NCBI GenBank assembly: GCA_964390305.1
Contig: CAYMHT010000002.1
Coordinates: 27,406-91,405, forward strand
Length of the DNA stretch: 64,000 bases
DNA from: SKLM01 sp964390305
Lineage (GTDB): Bacteria > Chloroflexota > Anaerolineae > B4-G1
Direction: 5' to 3'
Shown piece after piece: positions 44,978 through 53,529 of the stretch. Within the stretch, counting starts at the first letter, position 1. Each line of letters begins with the position of its first letter. A program made the position numbers and the translations under genes. The notes under the pieces are model-generated. The model saw only the letters and a program-made list of their open reading frames with translations, did not search any database and was not told where the DNA came from.

Positions 44978-46096
44978 ATGATTACACTAGAAAACGTGAC
45001 CAAGATCTACCCCGGTCAGGCAGAGCCCGCCGTCGAGGATCTCTCCCTGGTCGTACCGGAAGGACAGATATGCGTCCTGGTCGGCCCCTCTGGCTGCGGC
45101 AAGACCACCACCATGAAGATGGTCAACCGCCTGATCGAGCCCACGAGCGGCAAGATTTACGTCGAGGAAAGAGACGTGACCCAGATGGATCCCATCCAGC
45201 TGCGCCGCAGCATCGGCTACGTCATCCAGGAGATCGGTCTCTTCCCCCATATGACCATCGCCGAGAACATCGGCACCGTCCCCAAGCTCGTGGGGTGGGA
45301 GCAGGCCCGCATCGACCGGCGCGTCGACGAGCTTCTGGGCATCATGGGGATGGATGCTGCCGAGTTTCGCGATCGCTATCCCAGGGAACTCTCTGGAGGT
45401 CAGCGACAGCGCATCGGCGTGGCCCGCGCCATGGCAACGGATCCCCCCGTTATGCTCATGGACGAGCCCTTTGGCGCCATCGATCCCATCACTCGCGATC
45501 GGCTCCAGCATGAGTTCTTGCGCCTCCAGCAGAAGATCCACAAGACCATCATCTTCGTTACCCACGACATCAACGAGGCCATCAAGATGGGTGACAAGAT
45601 CGCCATTATGAACGTCGGCGGAGTCCTGGAGCAGTATGGCTCCCCGGGCGAGATCCTCTCCCACCCCAACAACGAATTCGTCGAGGACTTCGTGGGCGCT
45701 GATCGCACGCTGAAGCAGCTCAATCTGGTACGCGTCGAAGAGGTGATGGACGCCCATCCGTCGCTCGTCCTCGATACCCAGACCGTCCGCGAAGCCAGAC
45801 GGTTCATGGATGAGAAAGGACTTGAGTACGTCTACGCCACTGGCGCCGATCGTAAGCTCAAGGGCTACCTCGATATCACCGACCTGGAAGGGGAGGAAGG
45901 GTGGGTGGACGAGTTCGTGAAGCCGGCCGCCGTCAGCATCCAGATGGGCACCAGCTTGAGGGACGCCTTGTCGCAGTTGATCGCCTCCGACTACCAGAAC
46001 GCGTGCGTCGTGGACGAAGAGGAGCGAGTGCGCGGACTCATCGATCTGGCCATGATTCAAGAGGCCCTCAGCCATAGGGAGGAACAGAGCAGATGA
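44978..46096 (+). CDS. osmoprotectant ABC transporter ATPase with C-terminal CBS pair
   Basis: The 372-residue OpuCA/ProV-type ATPase has Walker A GPSGCGKTT (37-45), signature LSGGQRQRIGVARAM, Walker B VMLMDEPFGAID and switch HD. A tandem CBS module follows at about 252-365 (VMDAHPSLVLDTQTVREARRFM; LRDALSQLIASDYQNACVVDEEERVRGLI). In some Firmicutes the OpuCA CBS module binds c-di-AMP, which blocks import. A diadenylate cyclase gene lies in this window, so the same control is plausible here. The ATG at 44978 has GAGGAAAGG upstream. Confidence 0.93.
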   Translation: MITLENVTKIYPGQAEPAVEDLSLVVPEGQICVLVGPSGCGKTTTMKMVNRLIEPTSGKIYVEERDVTQMDPIQLRRSIGYVIQEIGLFPHMTIAENIGTVPKLVGWEQARIDRRVDELLGIMGMDAAEFRDRYPRELSGGQRQRIGVARAMATDPPVMLMDEPFGAIDPITRDRLQHEFLRLQQKIHKTIIFVTHDINEAIKMGDKIAIMNVGGVLEQYGSPGEILSHPNNEFVEDFVGADRTLKQLNLVRVEEVMDAHPSLVLDTQTVREARRFMDEKGLEYVYATGADRKLKGYLDITDLEGEEGWVDEFVKPAAVSIQMGTSLRDALSQLIASDYQNACVVDEEERVRGLIDLAMIQEALSHREEQSR

Positions 46097-46884
46097 CAGC
46101 CAGTGCGCTCGAGCGTTCGCCGCTCCTGAAGGCAATGTCAACCCTCAAGAACATCCTAGATTGGATAGGCATCCCTCTTGTCCTGACCGTCGTGATGATT
46201 CTCCTTTACACCCAGGTCGTCTACGAGATCGAGCCAGGGACGATGAGCTACACCGCCTTCTTCGACGAGGCGGGCAAACCCAGCAAGCTGACCCAATACA
46301 TCCTCAATCACATCGAGATAGTATTCGTCTCTGGCGTCGTCGCCATGCTGACCGCTATCCCGGCGGGCATCCTGATCACCCGGGAAGGGTTTCGCGACTT
46401 CTCCGGCCTCATCCTCGGCATCGCCAACATCGGGCAGACCGTGCCCAGCATGGCCATTCTGGGCCTCTCTCTCGCCTTCTTGGGCATCGGTTTCAAACCC
46501 TCCCTCCTCGCCCTCTGGTTCTACTCGCTCCTGCCCATCGTGCGCAATGCGGCCACCGGCATCGACGAGGTGGATCCGGCCATCATTGAGTCAGCGCGCG
46601 GCATGGGGATGACCAAACGCCAAATCCTGTTCCGCATCGAGCTTCCACTTGCCCTCAACGTCATCGCTGCCGGCGTCCGCACATCCCTGGTGATCAACGT
46701 GGGGACTGCCGCGCTGACCACCTTCATCGGTTGGTCGAGCCTGGGCCGTCCCATGGCCACCGGACTCCGGGTCAGGCGCTTCGACATGGTCGCCATTGCA
46801 GCGGTGATCACCGCCGTCTTTGCCATCGGTCTCGACTTCGTCATGGGCAAGGTCCAGCAAGCCCTTGCACCGCGTGGCACTTAA
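46093..46884 (+). CDS. osmoprotectant ABC transporter permease (second)
   Basis: The 263-residue permease has about six helices, GQTVPSMAILGLSLAFLGIGF and the EAA loop IIESARGMGMTKRQIL. It lacks the Yip1 part of the first permease. It probably pairs with that protein or forms a separate half, as in OpuCB/OpuCD pairs. Its ATG overlaps the ATPase stop (ATGA). A 116-bp gap precedes the binding-protein gene. Confidence 0.92.
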   Translation: MTASALERSPLLKAMSTLKNILDWIGIPLVLTVVMILLYTQVVYEIEPGTMSYTAFFDEAGKPSKLTQYILNHIEIVFVSGVVAMLTAIPAGILITREGFRDFSGLILGIANIGQTVPSMAILGLSLAFLGIGFKPSLLALWFYSLLPIVRNAATGIDEVDPAIIESARGMGMTKRQILFRIELPLALNVIAAGVRTSLVINVGTAALTTFIGWSSLGRPMATGLRVRRFDMVAIAAVITAVFAIGLDFVMGKVQQALAPRGT

Positions 46885-47000
46885 TCCAGACCAGATGACG
46901 CCGATCACGGAAGGGAGGTGATGCCTAAGAGACTCGCAGGCCTCAGTCCGAGAAACAGAACGCTTTTCGCGAGACAAGTGCTACAGTAAGGAGGCAGAAG

Positions 47001-47933
47001 ATGAAGAGGCTATTCAGTGTTCTCGCTCTACTGGTCGTCGCAGCCATGCTGATGACAGCCTGTGGAGGGGGGGCAGAAGAAATCACCGTCGGTTCCAAGA
47101 ACTTCACCGAGCAGTACTTGCTCGGATGGATGAGCGTCCTCGCTCTCGAGGATGCCGGCTTGACCGTCAACAACAGGGTTGACCTCGGCGGCACCATGGT
47201 CAACCGCGAGGCCCTGGAAGCCGGAGAAATAGATCTGTACTGGGAGTACACCGGCACCGCCTTGCTGACCCACCTGGGTCACGAGGAGGCCATCACCGAT
47301 CCTCAGGAATGCTACCAGGTGGTCAAGGACGAGGACGAGGGCAACGGCATCATCTGGCTCGACTACGCCCCGTTCAACAACACCTACACGCTGATGATGA
47401 CGCAGGAGGCTGGCCAGGAGTACGGAATTTCCAAGATATCCGAGCTGGGTCAGCTCTTGGAGCAGAAGCCAGACGCCGTGCTCTGCTCCGACCAGGAGTG
47501 GACGGTGCGGCCTGACGGCTATCCGGCGCTCCAGGACAAGTACGGCTTCGCCTTCAAGGAAGAGAACGTCAAGACTATGGAGATCGGGGTGACCTACAAG
47601 GCTCTGCGCGACGGCGAGTGCGACGTGGCAATGGGCTTTGCCACCGATGGGCGCATCGCCGCCTGGGGGCTGTTCAACCTGGAGGACGATAAGCAGTTCT
47701 TCCCCGTCTACAACCCCGCCCCGAACGTGCGCGAGGAGGCGGTGAGCGACGCCGCCAGGAACGCTTTGAACCCCGTCGCCGCCGCGCTTGATACCGAGAC
47801 GATGACCTATCTCAACAGCCTCGTCGATGTCGGAGAGGATGGGGAGTTGGACACCGGCGACGAGCAGGATCCGGAGGACGTGGCCTGCAATTTCCTGCTC
47901 GAGAATAACTTGATCGAAAGCTGCGGTGACTAG
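47001..47933 (+). CDS. osmoprotectant-binding lipoprotein (OpuCC / ProX-like)
   Basis: The 310-residue substrate-binding protein has a lipoprotein signal (LMTAC lipobox) and the OpuAC-type fold opening ITVGSKNFTEQYLLGWM. DLYWEYTGTALLTHLGH and the C-terminal AAALDTETMTYLNSLVD are also family features. It should be tethered outside the membrane and deliver glycine betaine, choline or a similar solute to the permeases. The last gene of the operon; a strong terminator follows. Confidence 0.95.
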   Translation: MKRLFSVLALLVVAAMLMTACGGGAEEITVGSKNFTEQYLLGWMSVLALEDAGLTVNNRVDLGGTMVNREALEAGEIDLYWEYTGTALLTHLGHEEAITDPQECYQVVKDEDEGNGIIWLDYAPFNNTYTLMMTQEAGQEYGISKISELGQLLEQKPDAVLCSDQEWTVRPDGYPALQDKYGFAFKEENVKTMEIGVTYKALRDGECDVAMGFATDGRIAAWGLFNLEDDKQFFPVYNPAPNVREEAVSDAARNALNPVAAALDTETMTYLNSLVDVGEDGELDTGDEQDPEDVACNFLLENNLIESCGD

Positions 47934-47958
47934 CCCCTCACCGCCTTAGACTCGGCAT

Positions 47959-47995
47959 AAGGGCCGACCACGAATCGCTGGTCGGCCCTTTCTTC
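47959..47995 (+). terminator. intrinsic terminator of the osmoprotectant operon
   Basis: A perfect 12-bp stem (AAGGGCCGACCA at 47959-47970, TGGTCGGCCCTT at 47979-47990) with an 8-base loop, followed by TTTCTTC. No gene is seen in the rest of 47934-48135. Confidence 0.9.
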
Positions 47996-48135
47996 GCCCC
48001 CCGCATTCCCGTCGTCGAGTGTCGCCCTTCCACGGTCACACAGCCGTTGGCGGGCGGCAAACCGTGCTAAGACCACAATGACGTCACCCGGAGCAGCTCC
48101 AGGCGACGCCTTGTATCTGCCAACGAGGCCGTCGC

Positions 48136-48732
48136 TTACTCCTCTTCCTCCCGGGCCCTCTCCAGGATCTGATCCACCAGTCCGTATTCCACTGCCTCTT
48201 CAGCTGTCATGAAACGATCCCGCTCGAAGTCGGACGCGATCTGTTCCACGCTCTGTCCCGTGTGCCTCGACAGAAGTCGATGAAGGAGATCCTCCACCCG
48301 CTTCAGCTCCTTGTACTGAATCTCTACGTCCGGCGCATACCCCTGCGCGCTGCCCCCAGCCGGGTGCATGTGGACGGTGGCGTGAGGCAGCGCGTATCGA
48401 TGTTCCGGATCGCCCGATGCCAGGAGCACCGTGCCCATGCTGGCCGTCACCCCCACCGCGTACGTGTGTACCGGCGCCTCGACGTGACGCATGGTGTCGT
48501 AGATCGCCAGACCGTGATAGATCACCCCTCCCGGACAGTTGATGTACAGCGAGATCGGTCTCTCCGGGTCCTCGCTCTGCAAGTACAGCATCTGCGCCAC
48601 CACCAGGTTCGCCACCTGGTCGTTGATCGGCGTGCCGATGAAAATGATGCGGTCTTTCAGCAACCGCGAATAGATGTCATACGCGCGCTCACCACGTCCC
48701 GTCGACTCGACCACCATTGGAACTAATGGCAT
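48136..48732 (-). CDS. clpP: ATP-dependent Clp protease proteolytic subunit
   Basis: ClpP is the barrel-shaped serine protease that works with ClpX/ClpA. The 198-residue product has catalytic Ser98 (VTASMG) and His123 (VHMHPAGG), and the C-terminal SDFERDRFMTAEEAVEYGLVD containing the catalytic Asp region. The sequence is somewhat divergent: INCPGG and HPA replace the usual INSPGG and HQP. The ATG at 48732 fits GGAGG; a TTG at 48738 is upstream. It follows tig by 20 bp. No clpX lies in the window. Confidence 0.95.
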   Translation of the reverse strand: MPLVPMVVESTGRGERAYDIYSRLLKDRIIFIGTPINDQVANLVVAQMLYLQSEDPERPISLYINCPGGVIYHGLAIYDTMRHVEAPVHTYAVGVTASMGTVLLASGDPEHRYALPHATVHMHPAGGSAQGYAPDVEIQYKELKRVEDLLHRLLSRHTGQSVEQIASDFERDRFMTAEEAVEYGLVDQILERAREEEE

Positions 48733-48752
48733 CTTCAAACCTCCTCAAAGGG

Positions 48753-50117
48753 CTACGTGTCAGCCTCTTCGTTCTCTTCTGATCTTTCTGGCTCTCCGGC
48801 CTCACCGGGTTCGTCCTCAGCAGCCGTACGCTCGGCTTTCCCCTTGGCGATGGTCACGAGCTGTTTGGCGGCCTTGCTCGCCAGCATACGGTTCCGTATG
48901 TCCCGCTGCCGCTCGGGCGCTCTGAGGGCCTCTCGCACCGCCTCTGCCCGCTCTCCGTACTGCTCGCTCGATTCGGCGATCTGGATGTCCAACTCCTCGT
49001 CGCTCACCGCAAGGCCTTCGCGCTCCACCACCTCACCCAGCACCAGTGAACGCACAAGGGACTTCTCCACCTCTGGCCGCAGCTCCTCGCGGAGATCGTC
49101 CATCGTCTTACCCTGAATCCGCAGATAGTCCCTCAGCATCATGTGCTCACGGCGCTCGACCTGCGCCTCGTATTCCTCGACAGCGCTATCCAGCGCTTCC
49201 TCCAGCATCATAGGCGGGTAGGACACCTCGGCCTGGTCGATGATCGCCTCCAGCACCTTCTCGGCGTACTCACCCTCAGCCTCGGCCCGCTGCCTCTCCC
49301 GCAGTCGCTCGCGAACGTCCTCCTCCAACTCCGCGAAGCTGTCATACTTCCCCACCGTGCGCGCCAGATCATCATCCAGCTCGGGAAGGATCCGCTCGTA
49401 GACGCTCTCCACGTCGGCGCTGAACGCGGCCTCCTCTCCCTGCAACGCCTCCACCTCGAAGTCCTCGGGCAAGGTCAGATCGAACCTCCGCTCTTCGCCC
49501 GCCTCCACACCGATCAGGGCATCGACCAGCCCCGGGATAGGCCCATCATCCTCAGTCTCCAGCAGGATACGCGCCTCCTCCTCCTCCACAAAGACTCCCC
49601 CATCCGGTCCTCGACCCTCCAGCCAGCCCACCACAACATCCCCGGCAGCCGCCGGGCCATCGACAGGATTGAGAACCGCGTTCTGCTCCCGGATGCTCTG
49701 CAGGGCGCGCTCCACCGCCTCCTCCGCCACCTCCACGTTCGGGAACTCCCGACGGTAGTCCCGATAGCCGCCGAGGTCGACCTCAGGGGTCAGGGGGACG
49801 ACGAATTGTAGTCTGAGGGGCTCGAACTCCACCTCCTCCAGCGTCCCCGGGGCATACGGGACCAGCTCCTCTTTGTCCAGCGCCTCGCGATACACGTCTT
49901 GTGCCAGGCTGTTGACCAGCTCCTGGCGCACCACATCTCGACCAAGACGCTGCACTACGACGTCGTAAGGCGCCTTTCCCTTCCGGAAGCCAGGGATGTC
50001 CACCTCTCTGGAGATCTGGCGCGCGGTCTCTCGTTGCGCCCGCTCCACACGCTCTTCATCTACCTCGATCGTCAGCGCTAGCTGACGCTCGCCGATGGCT
50101 TCACTACTGATCTTCAA
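48753..50117 (-). CDS. tig: trigger factor
   Basis: Trigger factor is a ribosome-bound chaperone for nascent chains. The protein has the N-terminal ribosome-binding region with the GFRKGK signature (DIPGFRKGKAPYDVVVQ), a PPIase-like middle domain and a long helical C-terminal chaperone domain. I chose the TTG at 50117 (LKISSEAIGERQL), which AGGAGG precedes by nine bases; the open frame continues to 50315, into the tRNA gene, and is not used. About 454 residues, normal length. The tig-clpP order is common in bacteria. Confidence 0.92.
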   Translation of the reverse strand: MKISSEAIGERQLALTIEVDEERVERAQRETARQISREVDIPGFRKGKAPYDVVVQRLGRDVVRQELVNSLAQDVYREALDKEELVPYAPGTLEEVEFEPLRLQFVVPLTPEVDLGGYRDYRREFPNVEVAEEAVERALQSIREQNAVLNPVDGPAAAGDVVVGWLEGRGPDGGVFVEEEEARILLETEDDGPIPGLVDALIGVEAGEERRFDLTLPEDFEVEALQGEEAAFSADVESVYERILPELDDDLARTVGKYDSFAELEEDVRERLRERQRAEAEGEYAEKVLEAIIDQAEVSYPPMMLEEALDSAVEEYEAQVERREHMMLRDYLRIQGKTMDDLREELRPEVEKSLVRSLVLGEVVEREGLAVSDEELDIQIAESSEQYGERAEAVREALRAPERQRDIRNRMLASKAAKQLVTIAKGKAERTAAEDEPGEAGEPERSEENEEADT

Positions 50118-50276
50118 TGGACTCTGCCTCCTGTCAATGCCGATGCTAACGGAGCCCTCAACCGCTGCCTCGCACCGTTCATCAACTTCAGGGGTCCGAC
50201 CCGTCTCTTGAACGCGGCCTGAGCCCTGCACACCAGTAGGCGCGCATTCCACGCGCCTACTCACCTCGTCGGGCAA

Positions 50277-50358
50277 TGGGGAAGGCGGGATTCGAACCCG
50301 CACGGGTCTCCCCACGTGATCCTAAGTCACGCTCGTCTGCCCATTCCGACACTTCCCC
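50277..50358 (-). tRNA. tRNA-Leu (TAG)
   Basis: On the minus strand the acceptor GGGGAAG (50352-50358) pairs with CTTCCCC (50278-50284), with discriminator A at 50277. The anticodon stem CGTGA/TCACG encloses CTTAGGA with anticodon TAG (50322-50324). The long variable arm and T-loop TTCGAAT are typical of a leucine tRNA. CCA is not encoded. Confidence 0.95.
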
Positions 50359-50371
50359 GCTTGCCACCGGG

Positions 50372-50400
50372 ATTATAACGCCTTGCACCGTTTCATGCAA
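50372..50400 (-). promoter_or_regulatory. promoter of tRNA-Leu(TAG)
   Basis: On the minus strand TTGCAT (50395-50400), a 17-bp spacer and TATAAT (50372-50377). The tRNA starts 14 bases downstream. Confidence 0.75.
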
Positions 50401-50406
50401 GCAAGC

Positions 50407-50435
50407 TTGACAGGCCACCACACCGTTGGTATCAT
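50407..50435 (+). promoter_or_regulatory. promoter of the phosphosugar isomerase gene
   Basis: TTGACA (50407-50412), a 17-bp spacer and TATCAT (50430-50435). It is divergent from the tRNA promoter, with six bases between the two -35 boxes. Confidence 0.75.
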
Positions 50436-50500
50436 CTCTCGAAGACCACCGTGCACCGATGGGCACCCAAGCCCGCCGACTACCGGGGAGGATACGCCCA

Positions 50501-51580
50501 ATGAACCTCAATGACACCCAGGCCATCAGACACCTCGATTCCGACAACATGCTCGAGCGTATCCAGGCGCTGCCACAACAGTGCGCCGCGGCCTGGGAGC
50601 AGTCCGAGCAGCTCACCCTCCCGCCAGACTACGGTCTCGTCCGCCGCGTCACCATCGCTGGAATGGGAGGCTCCGCCATCGGAGGCGCACTTCTGCAAGG
50701 TCTCGTGGCCGATGAGTGCGACGTTCCCATTGATGTCGTACGCGGCTACGCCCTGCCCGCCTTCATCGAGGGGCCGGACAACCTGGTCGTCGCCTGCAGC
50801 TATTCCGGGAACACCGAAGAGACCCTCTCCTGCTTTCGGCAGGCACAGACGCGCGACGCCCGCGCGATAGCCATCACGACGGGCGGCAAGCTCGCCGACC
50901 TGGCCCACCAGGCGGGCGCACCTGTCGTCCAGTTCGACTACCAGTCCCAGCCCAGGGCGGCCATCGGCTACTCCTTCCTCCTCCTCTTCGGCCTCATCCA
51001 CCAGTTGGGATTCATCCGCGACTACTCCGACCAGCTCGCTGACTCAATTCGGATCATGTCCACCTGGCAGGAGCAGATCGGGGCCGCCGTGCCGCTGGCT
51101 CGCAACGACGCCAAGCAGCTGGCGCGACGGATTGAAGGGCACTTGCCTCTCATCTACGGCGCTCAATTCCTGGCCGCCGTCGCCAACCGCTGGAAGACGC
51201 AGTTCAACGAGAACGCCAAACAGTGGGCCTTCTTCGAAGTTCTTCCCGAGCTGCACCACAACGCTGTCGTCGGCTTCGGAATCCCCGATCGGATCCGCGA
51301 GAACGCCATCGTCCTCATGCTCCGTTCCCCCCTCGATCCACAGCGCATCCAGGAGCGCTGGGATGCCACACGCGAGCTCCTCGCACGCGAAGGCGTGACA
51401 GCCGAGGAGATCTACGGCCACGGCGAGAGCGCCCTCGCCCAGATGCTTTCCCTCATACACTTCGGCGACTTCGTCAGCTTCTACGTCGCCATGCTCAACG
51501 AGGTCGACCCGACCCCCGTCGAGACCATCGCCTTCCTCAAACAGCGCCTTGCCCAACCGCGAACGACCCCCGACGGATAG
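50501..51580 (+). CDS. bifunctional phosphoglucose/phosphomannose isomerase
   Basis: A 359-residue sugar isomerase (SIS) domain protein that interconverts glucose-6-P or mannose-6-P with fructose-6-P. The phosphate-binding region GMGGSAIGGALL, the SYSGNTEETLSC loop and the long C-terminal PGI/PMI-type domain (with ENAKQWAFFEVLPELHHNAVVGF) are diagnostic of the archaeal/bacterial bifunctional family. The ATG at 50501 has GGGGAGGAT before it. It links central sugar metabolism to mannose-containing glycans. Confidence 0.93.
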   Translation: MNLNDTQAIRHLDSDNMLERIQALPQQCAAAWEQSEQLTLPPDYGLVRRVTIAGMGGSAIGGALLQGLVADECDVPIDVVRGYALPAFIEGPDNLVVACSYSGNTEETLSCFRQAQTRDARAIAITTGGKLADLAHQAGAPVVQFDYQSQPRAAIGYSFLLLFGLIHQLGFIRDYSDQLADSIRIMSTWQEQIGAAVPLARNDAKQLARRIEGHLPLIYGAQFLAAVANRWKTQFNENAKQWAFFEVLPELHHNAVVGFGIPDRIRENAIVLMLRSPLDPQRIQERWDATRELLAREGVTAEEIYGHGESALAQMLSLIHFGDFVSFYVAMLNEVDPTPVETIAFLKQRLAQPRTTPDG

Positions 51581-51634
51581 AAATCCCGACACCTTTCGCG
51601 CCGTGGGCCTCAGCCGTGTATGTTCCCCAATTCC

Positions 51635-51663
51635 TTGACAAATTATCTACATTCGGGTACACT
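51635..51663 (+). promoter_or_regulatory. promoter of the CarH-like regulator / staygreen operon
   Basis: TTGACA (51635-51640), a 17-bp spacer and TACACT (51658-51663). The regulator starts at 51700, so the leader is about 30 bases. Autoregulation at this site is plausible but no operator repeat stands out. Confidence 0.75.
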
Positions 51664-51699
51664 CTAACTCGAAGCTCAACAGAGGAGCGGACTGACGCG

Positions 51700-53031
51700 A
51701 TGCCGAGAGAGACCTACCGGGAGCCAATCTTCAACCTGAAAGCCGTGGTGGAGGCAACAGGCGTCACGGCCGACGCCCTGCGCGCGTGGGAGCGCCGCTA
51801 CGATCTCCCCCGGCCAGACCGCACCGAGGCCGGCCACCGCATCTACTCCCAGCGCGATATCGATACCGTCAGGTGGCTGGTCGCCCGGCAGGAAGAGGGG
51901 CTCAGGATCGGCAGGGCCGTTGACCTGTGGCGCAGCCTGGAAGAACGAGGCCAGGATCCTCTTCGCAAGATGCCCCTCTCCTCACAACCTGCAGGCATGC
52001 CCACCGGGCAAGGGACCGCCGACCTGCGCGAAGAATGGGTGTCCGCTTGCCTCGCTTTCGATGATCGGCGAGCGGACCAGGCCCTCACCCGGGCCTTCGC
52101 CCTCTTCTCTCCAGAGCTGGTCGTCCTCGATATTGTACGGGAGGGAATCGCGGAGATTGGTCGGAGGTGGTACCAGGGCGAGGTTACGGTACAGCAGGAA
52201 CACTTTGCGTCCCAGGTCGCCATGCGCCGTCTCAAAGCCCTGATGACCGGCGCGCCACCGCCCACCCGCCGAGGCCGCGTCGTGATCGCATGCTCACCAC
52301 ACGAGGAGCACGCCGTCGGCCCCTTCATCTTGGCGCTGCTGCTCCGCAGAGCGAGCTGGGACGTGGTCTACCTGGGCACCGACGTTCCGCTCGAGCGGAT
52401 GGAACAGACGGTCGACGCTACGGGGCCCGACCTCGTTGTCCTCGCTGCACAGCAGCTCCACACGGCAGCTACGCTCCTCAGAATGGCCCAGCTCTTGCAG
52501 CGCAAGGCCGTCTGCGTCGGGTTCGGGGGCGGCATCTTCAACCGCATCCCCGACCTGCGAAAGCGCGTGCCCGGCCATTTCCTGGGCCCGACCCTGACGA
52601 AGGCGATGGAACGGACCGAGCGCCTCATTGTGACCAGCCCCCAGCCTCCCGCCGCAGAGAGCCGGTCGCCCGCCTACGACGAGGCCCTCGCGCATTACTT
52701 GGATCATCAGCTCGCCGTGGAGGCCCAGGTCTGCCAGTCCCTCGCGGTCGAAGGGCTGCCTCCCCAGACCATGCATCAGGTCGCCGACGCATTCTCTGGT
52801 GCTCTCCTGGCCGCCCTCCAGTTCGGCGAGATCGACCTGCTCGGTGACTACGTAGACTGGGTGGAACGCCGGGACGTCCAACAGCAGACTTCGGTGCAAG
52901 GGCTCCGCCAGGTGCTTGAGGCCTATCACGAGGCTGTAAGAGACCAGTTGGACGAGCGTGCCGCGCCCATTGCCAGCTGGCTCCGCGAGCGGCTCGGTCA
53001 GACAGCCCACAACCTGGGAGAAAGGGAATGA
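51700..53031 (+). CDS. MerR-type regulator with cobalamin-binding domain (CarH/LitR-like)
   Basis: The 443-residue protein has an N-terminal MerR helix-turn-helix (about 10-75; FNLKAVVEATGVTADALRAWERRYDLPRPDRT), a four-helix B12 cap domain and a B12-binding Rossmann domain. The cap has the W-x9-EH signature (Trp157, Glu167, His168). The lower axial ligand motif is ExHxxG with His204. Related CarH/LitR proteins use adenosylcobalamin as a light sensor. The residue after Trp157 is Tyr rather than the His of Thermus CarH that ligates cobalt after light exposure. A long C-terminal helical extension (about 325-440) is extra. The ATG at 51700 overlaps nothing upstream. Confidence 0.9.
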   Translation: MPRETYREPIFNLKAVVEATGVTADALRAWERRYDLPRPDRTEAGHRIYSQRDIDTVRWLVARQEEGLRIGRAVDLWRSLEERGQDPLRKMPLSSQPAGMPTGQGTADLREEWVSACLAFDDRRADQALTRAFALFSPELVVLDIVREGIAEIGRRWYQGEVTVQQEHFASQVAMRRLKALMTGAPPPTRRGRVVIACSPHEEHAVGPFILALLLRRASWDVVYLGTDVPLERMEQTVDATGPDLVVLAAQQLHTAATLLRMAQLLQRKAVCVGFGGGIFNRIPDLRKRVPGHFLGPTLTKAMERTERLIVTSPQPPAAESRSPAYDEALAHYLDHQLAVEAQVCQSLAVEGLPPQTMHQVADAFSGALLAALQFGEIDLLGDYVDWVERRDVQQQTSVQGLRQVLEAYHEAVRDQLDERAAPIASWLRERLGQTAHNLGERE

Positions 53032-53498
53032 GCCGTCTGCGACCGGAGAACCTTCATGTCACCCACTCCCCGCGCGTCAGCGCTGACGGTCCCATAACAC
53101 CGCGCTTCTACACCCTCACCCACTCCGACCTCACCGGCGATCTCTTCCTCACCATCGACTCCGCCTACGACACCGAGCAGATCTCCGGCCTGTACACGCG
53201 CCTCATGCGCGACGAGGTACTAGCCGAATGGAAGGACGAAGAGCCAGGCCCAGTTCTTCACGTCCACTGTCACGTCAGTGGCGGACTGGCCCTGGGCCCG
53301 GCGGGCACGCGATTCGCAATCTTCAAGACGGAGTTGCCCCTGGTCTTGCAGGCGCTCCGCTATGGCGACAGAGGCCTGTTCGAGGCGCACCCGGCGCTCG
53401 ACCAAGCAACCATAGAGGTACACTTCCACGCGACTCAGCCTCGCTACGACCGGGTCGAGCGCTGGGGCGTCCCTGGTGACCATCGACACGAGAGTTGA
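53028..53498 (+). CDS. STAYGREEN (SGR) family protein, Mg-dechelatase homologue
   Basis: Plant SGR removes Mg from chlorophyll a. This 156-residue protein shows the family signatures PRFYTLTHSDLTGDLFLTI, RDEVLAEW and HVHCHVSG. The residues reported as important for the activity are present: His32, Asp34 and Asp62, with numbering that happens to match that of a described Anaerolineae homologue as I recall it. Bacterial homologues occur in non-photosynthetic Chloroflexota, so the natural substrate may be another Mg- or metal-tetrapyrrole. It overlaps the CarH-like gene by 4 bp (ATGA), so it is under the same promoter. Confidence 0.9.
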   Translation: MSRLRPENLHVTHSPRVSADGPITPRFYTLTHSDLTGDLFLTIDSAYDTEQISGLYTRLMRDEVLAEWKDEEPGPVLHVHCHVSGGLALGPAGTRFAIFKTELPLVLQALRYGDRGLFEAHPALDQATIEVHFHATQPRYDRVERWGVPGDHRHES

Positions 53499-53529
53499 CC
53501 GTCATCTCTCCACCGTGTGCTGAGTGCCT

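Noticed and set aside
50118..50315. N-terminal extension of trigger factor reaching into the tRNA-Leu gene.
   Set aside because: The family start is at the TTG 50117 with AGGAGG upstream; the extension is unlike trigger factor and overlaps a tRNA.
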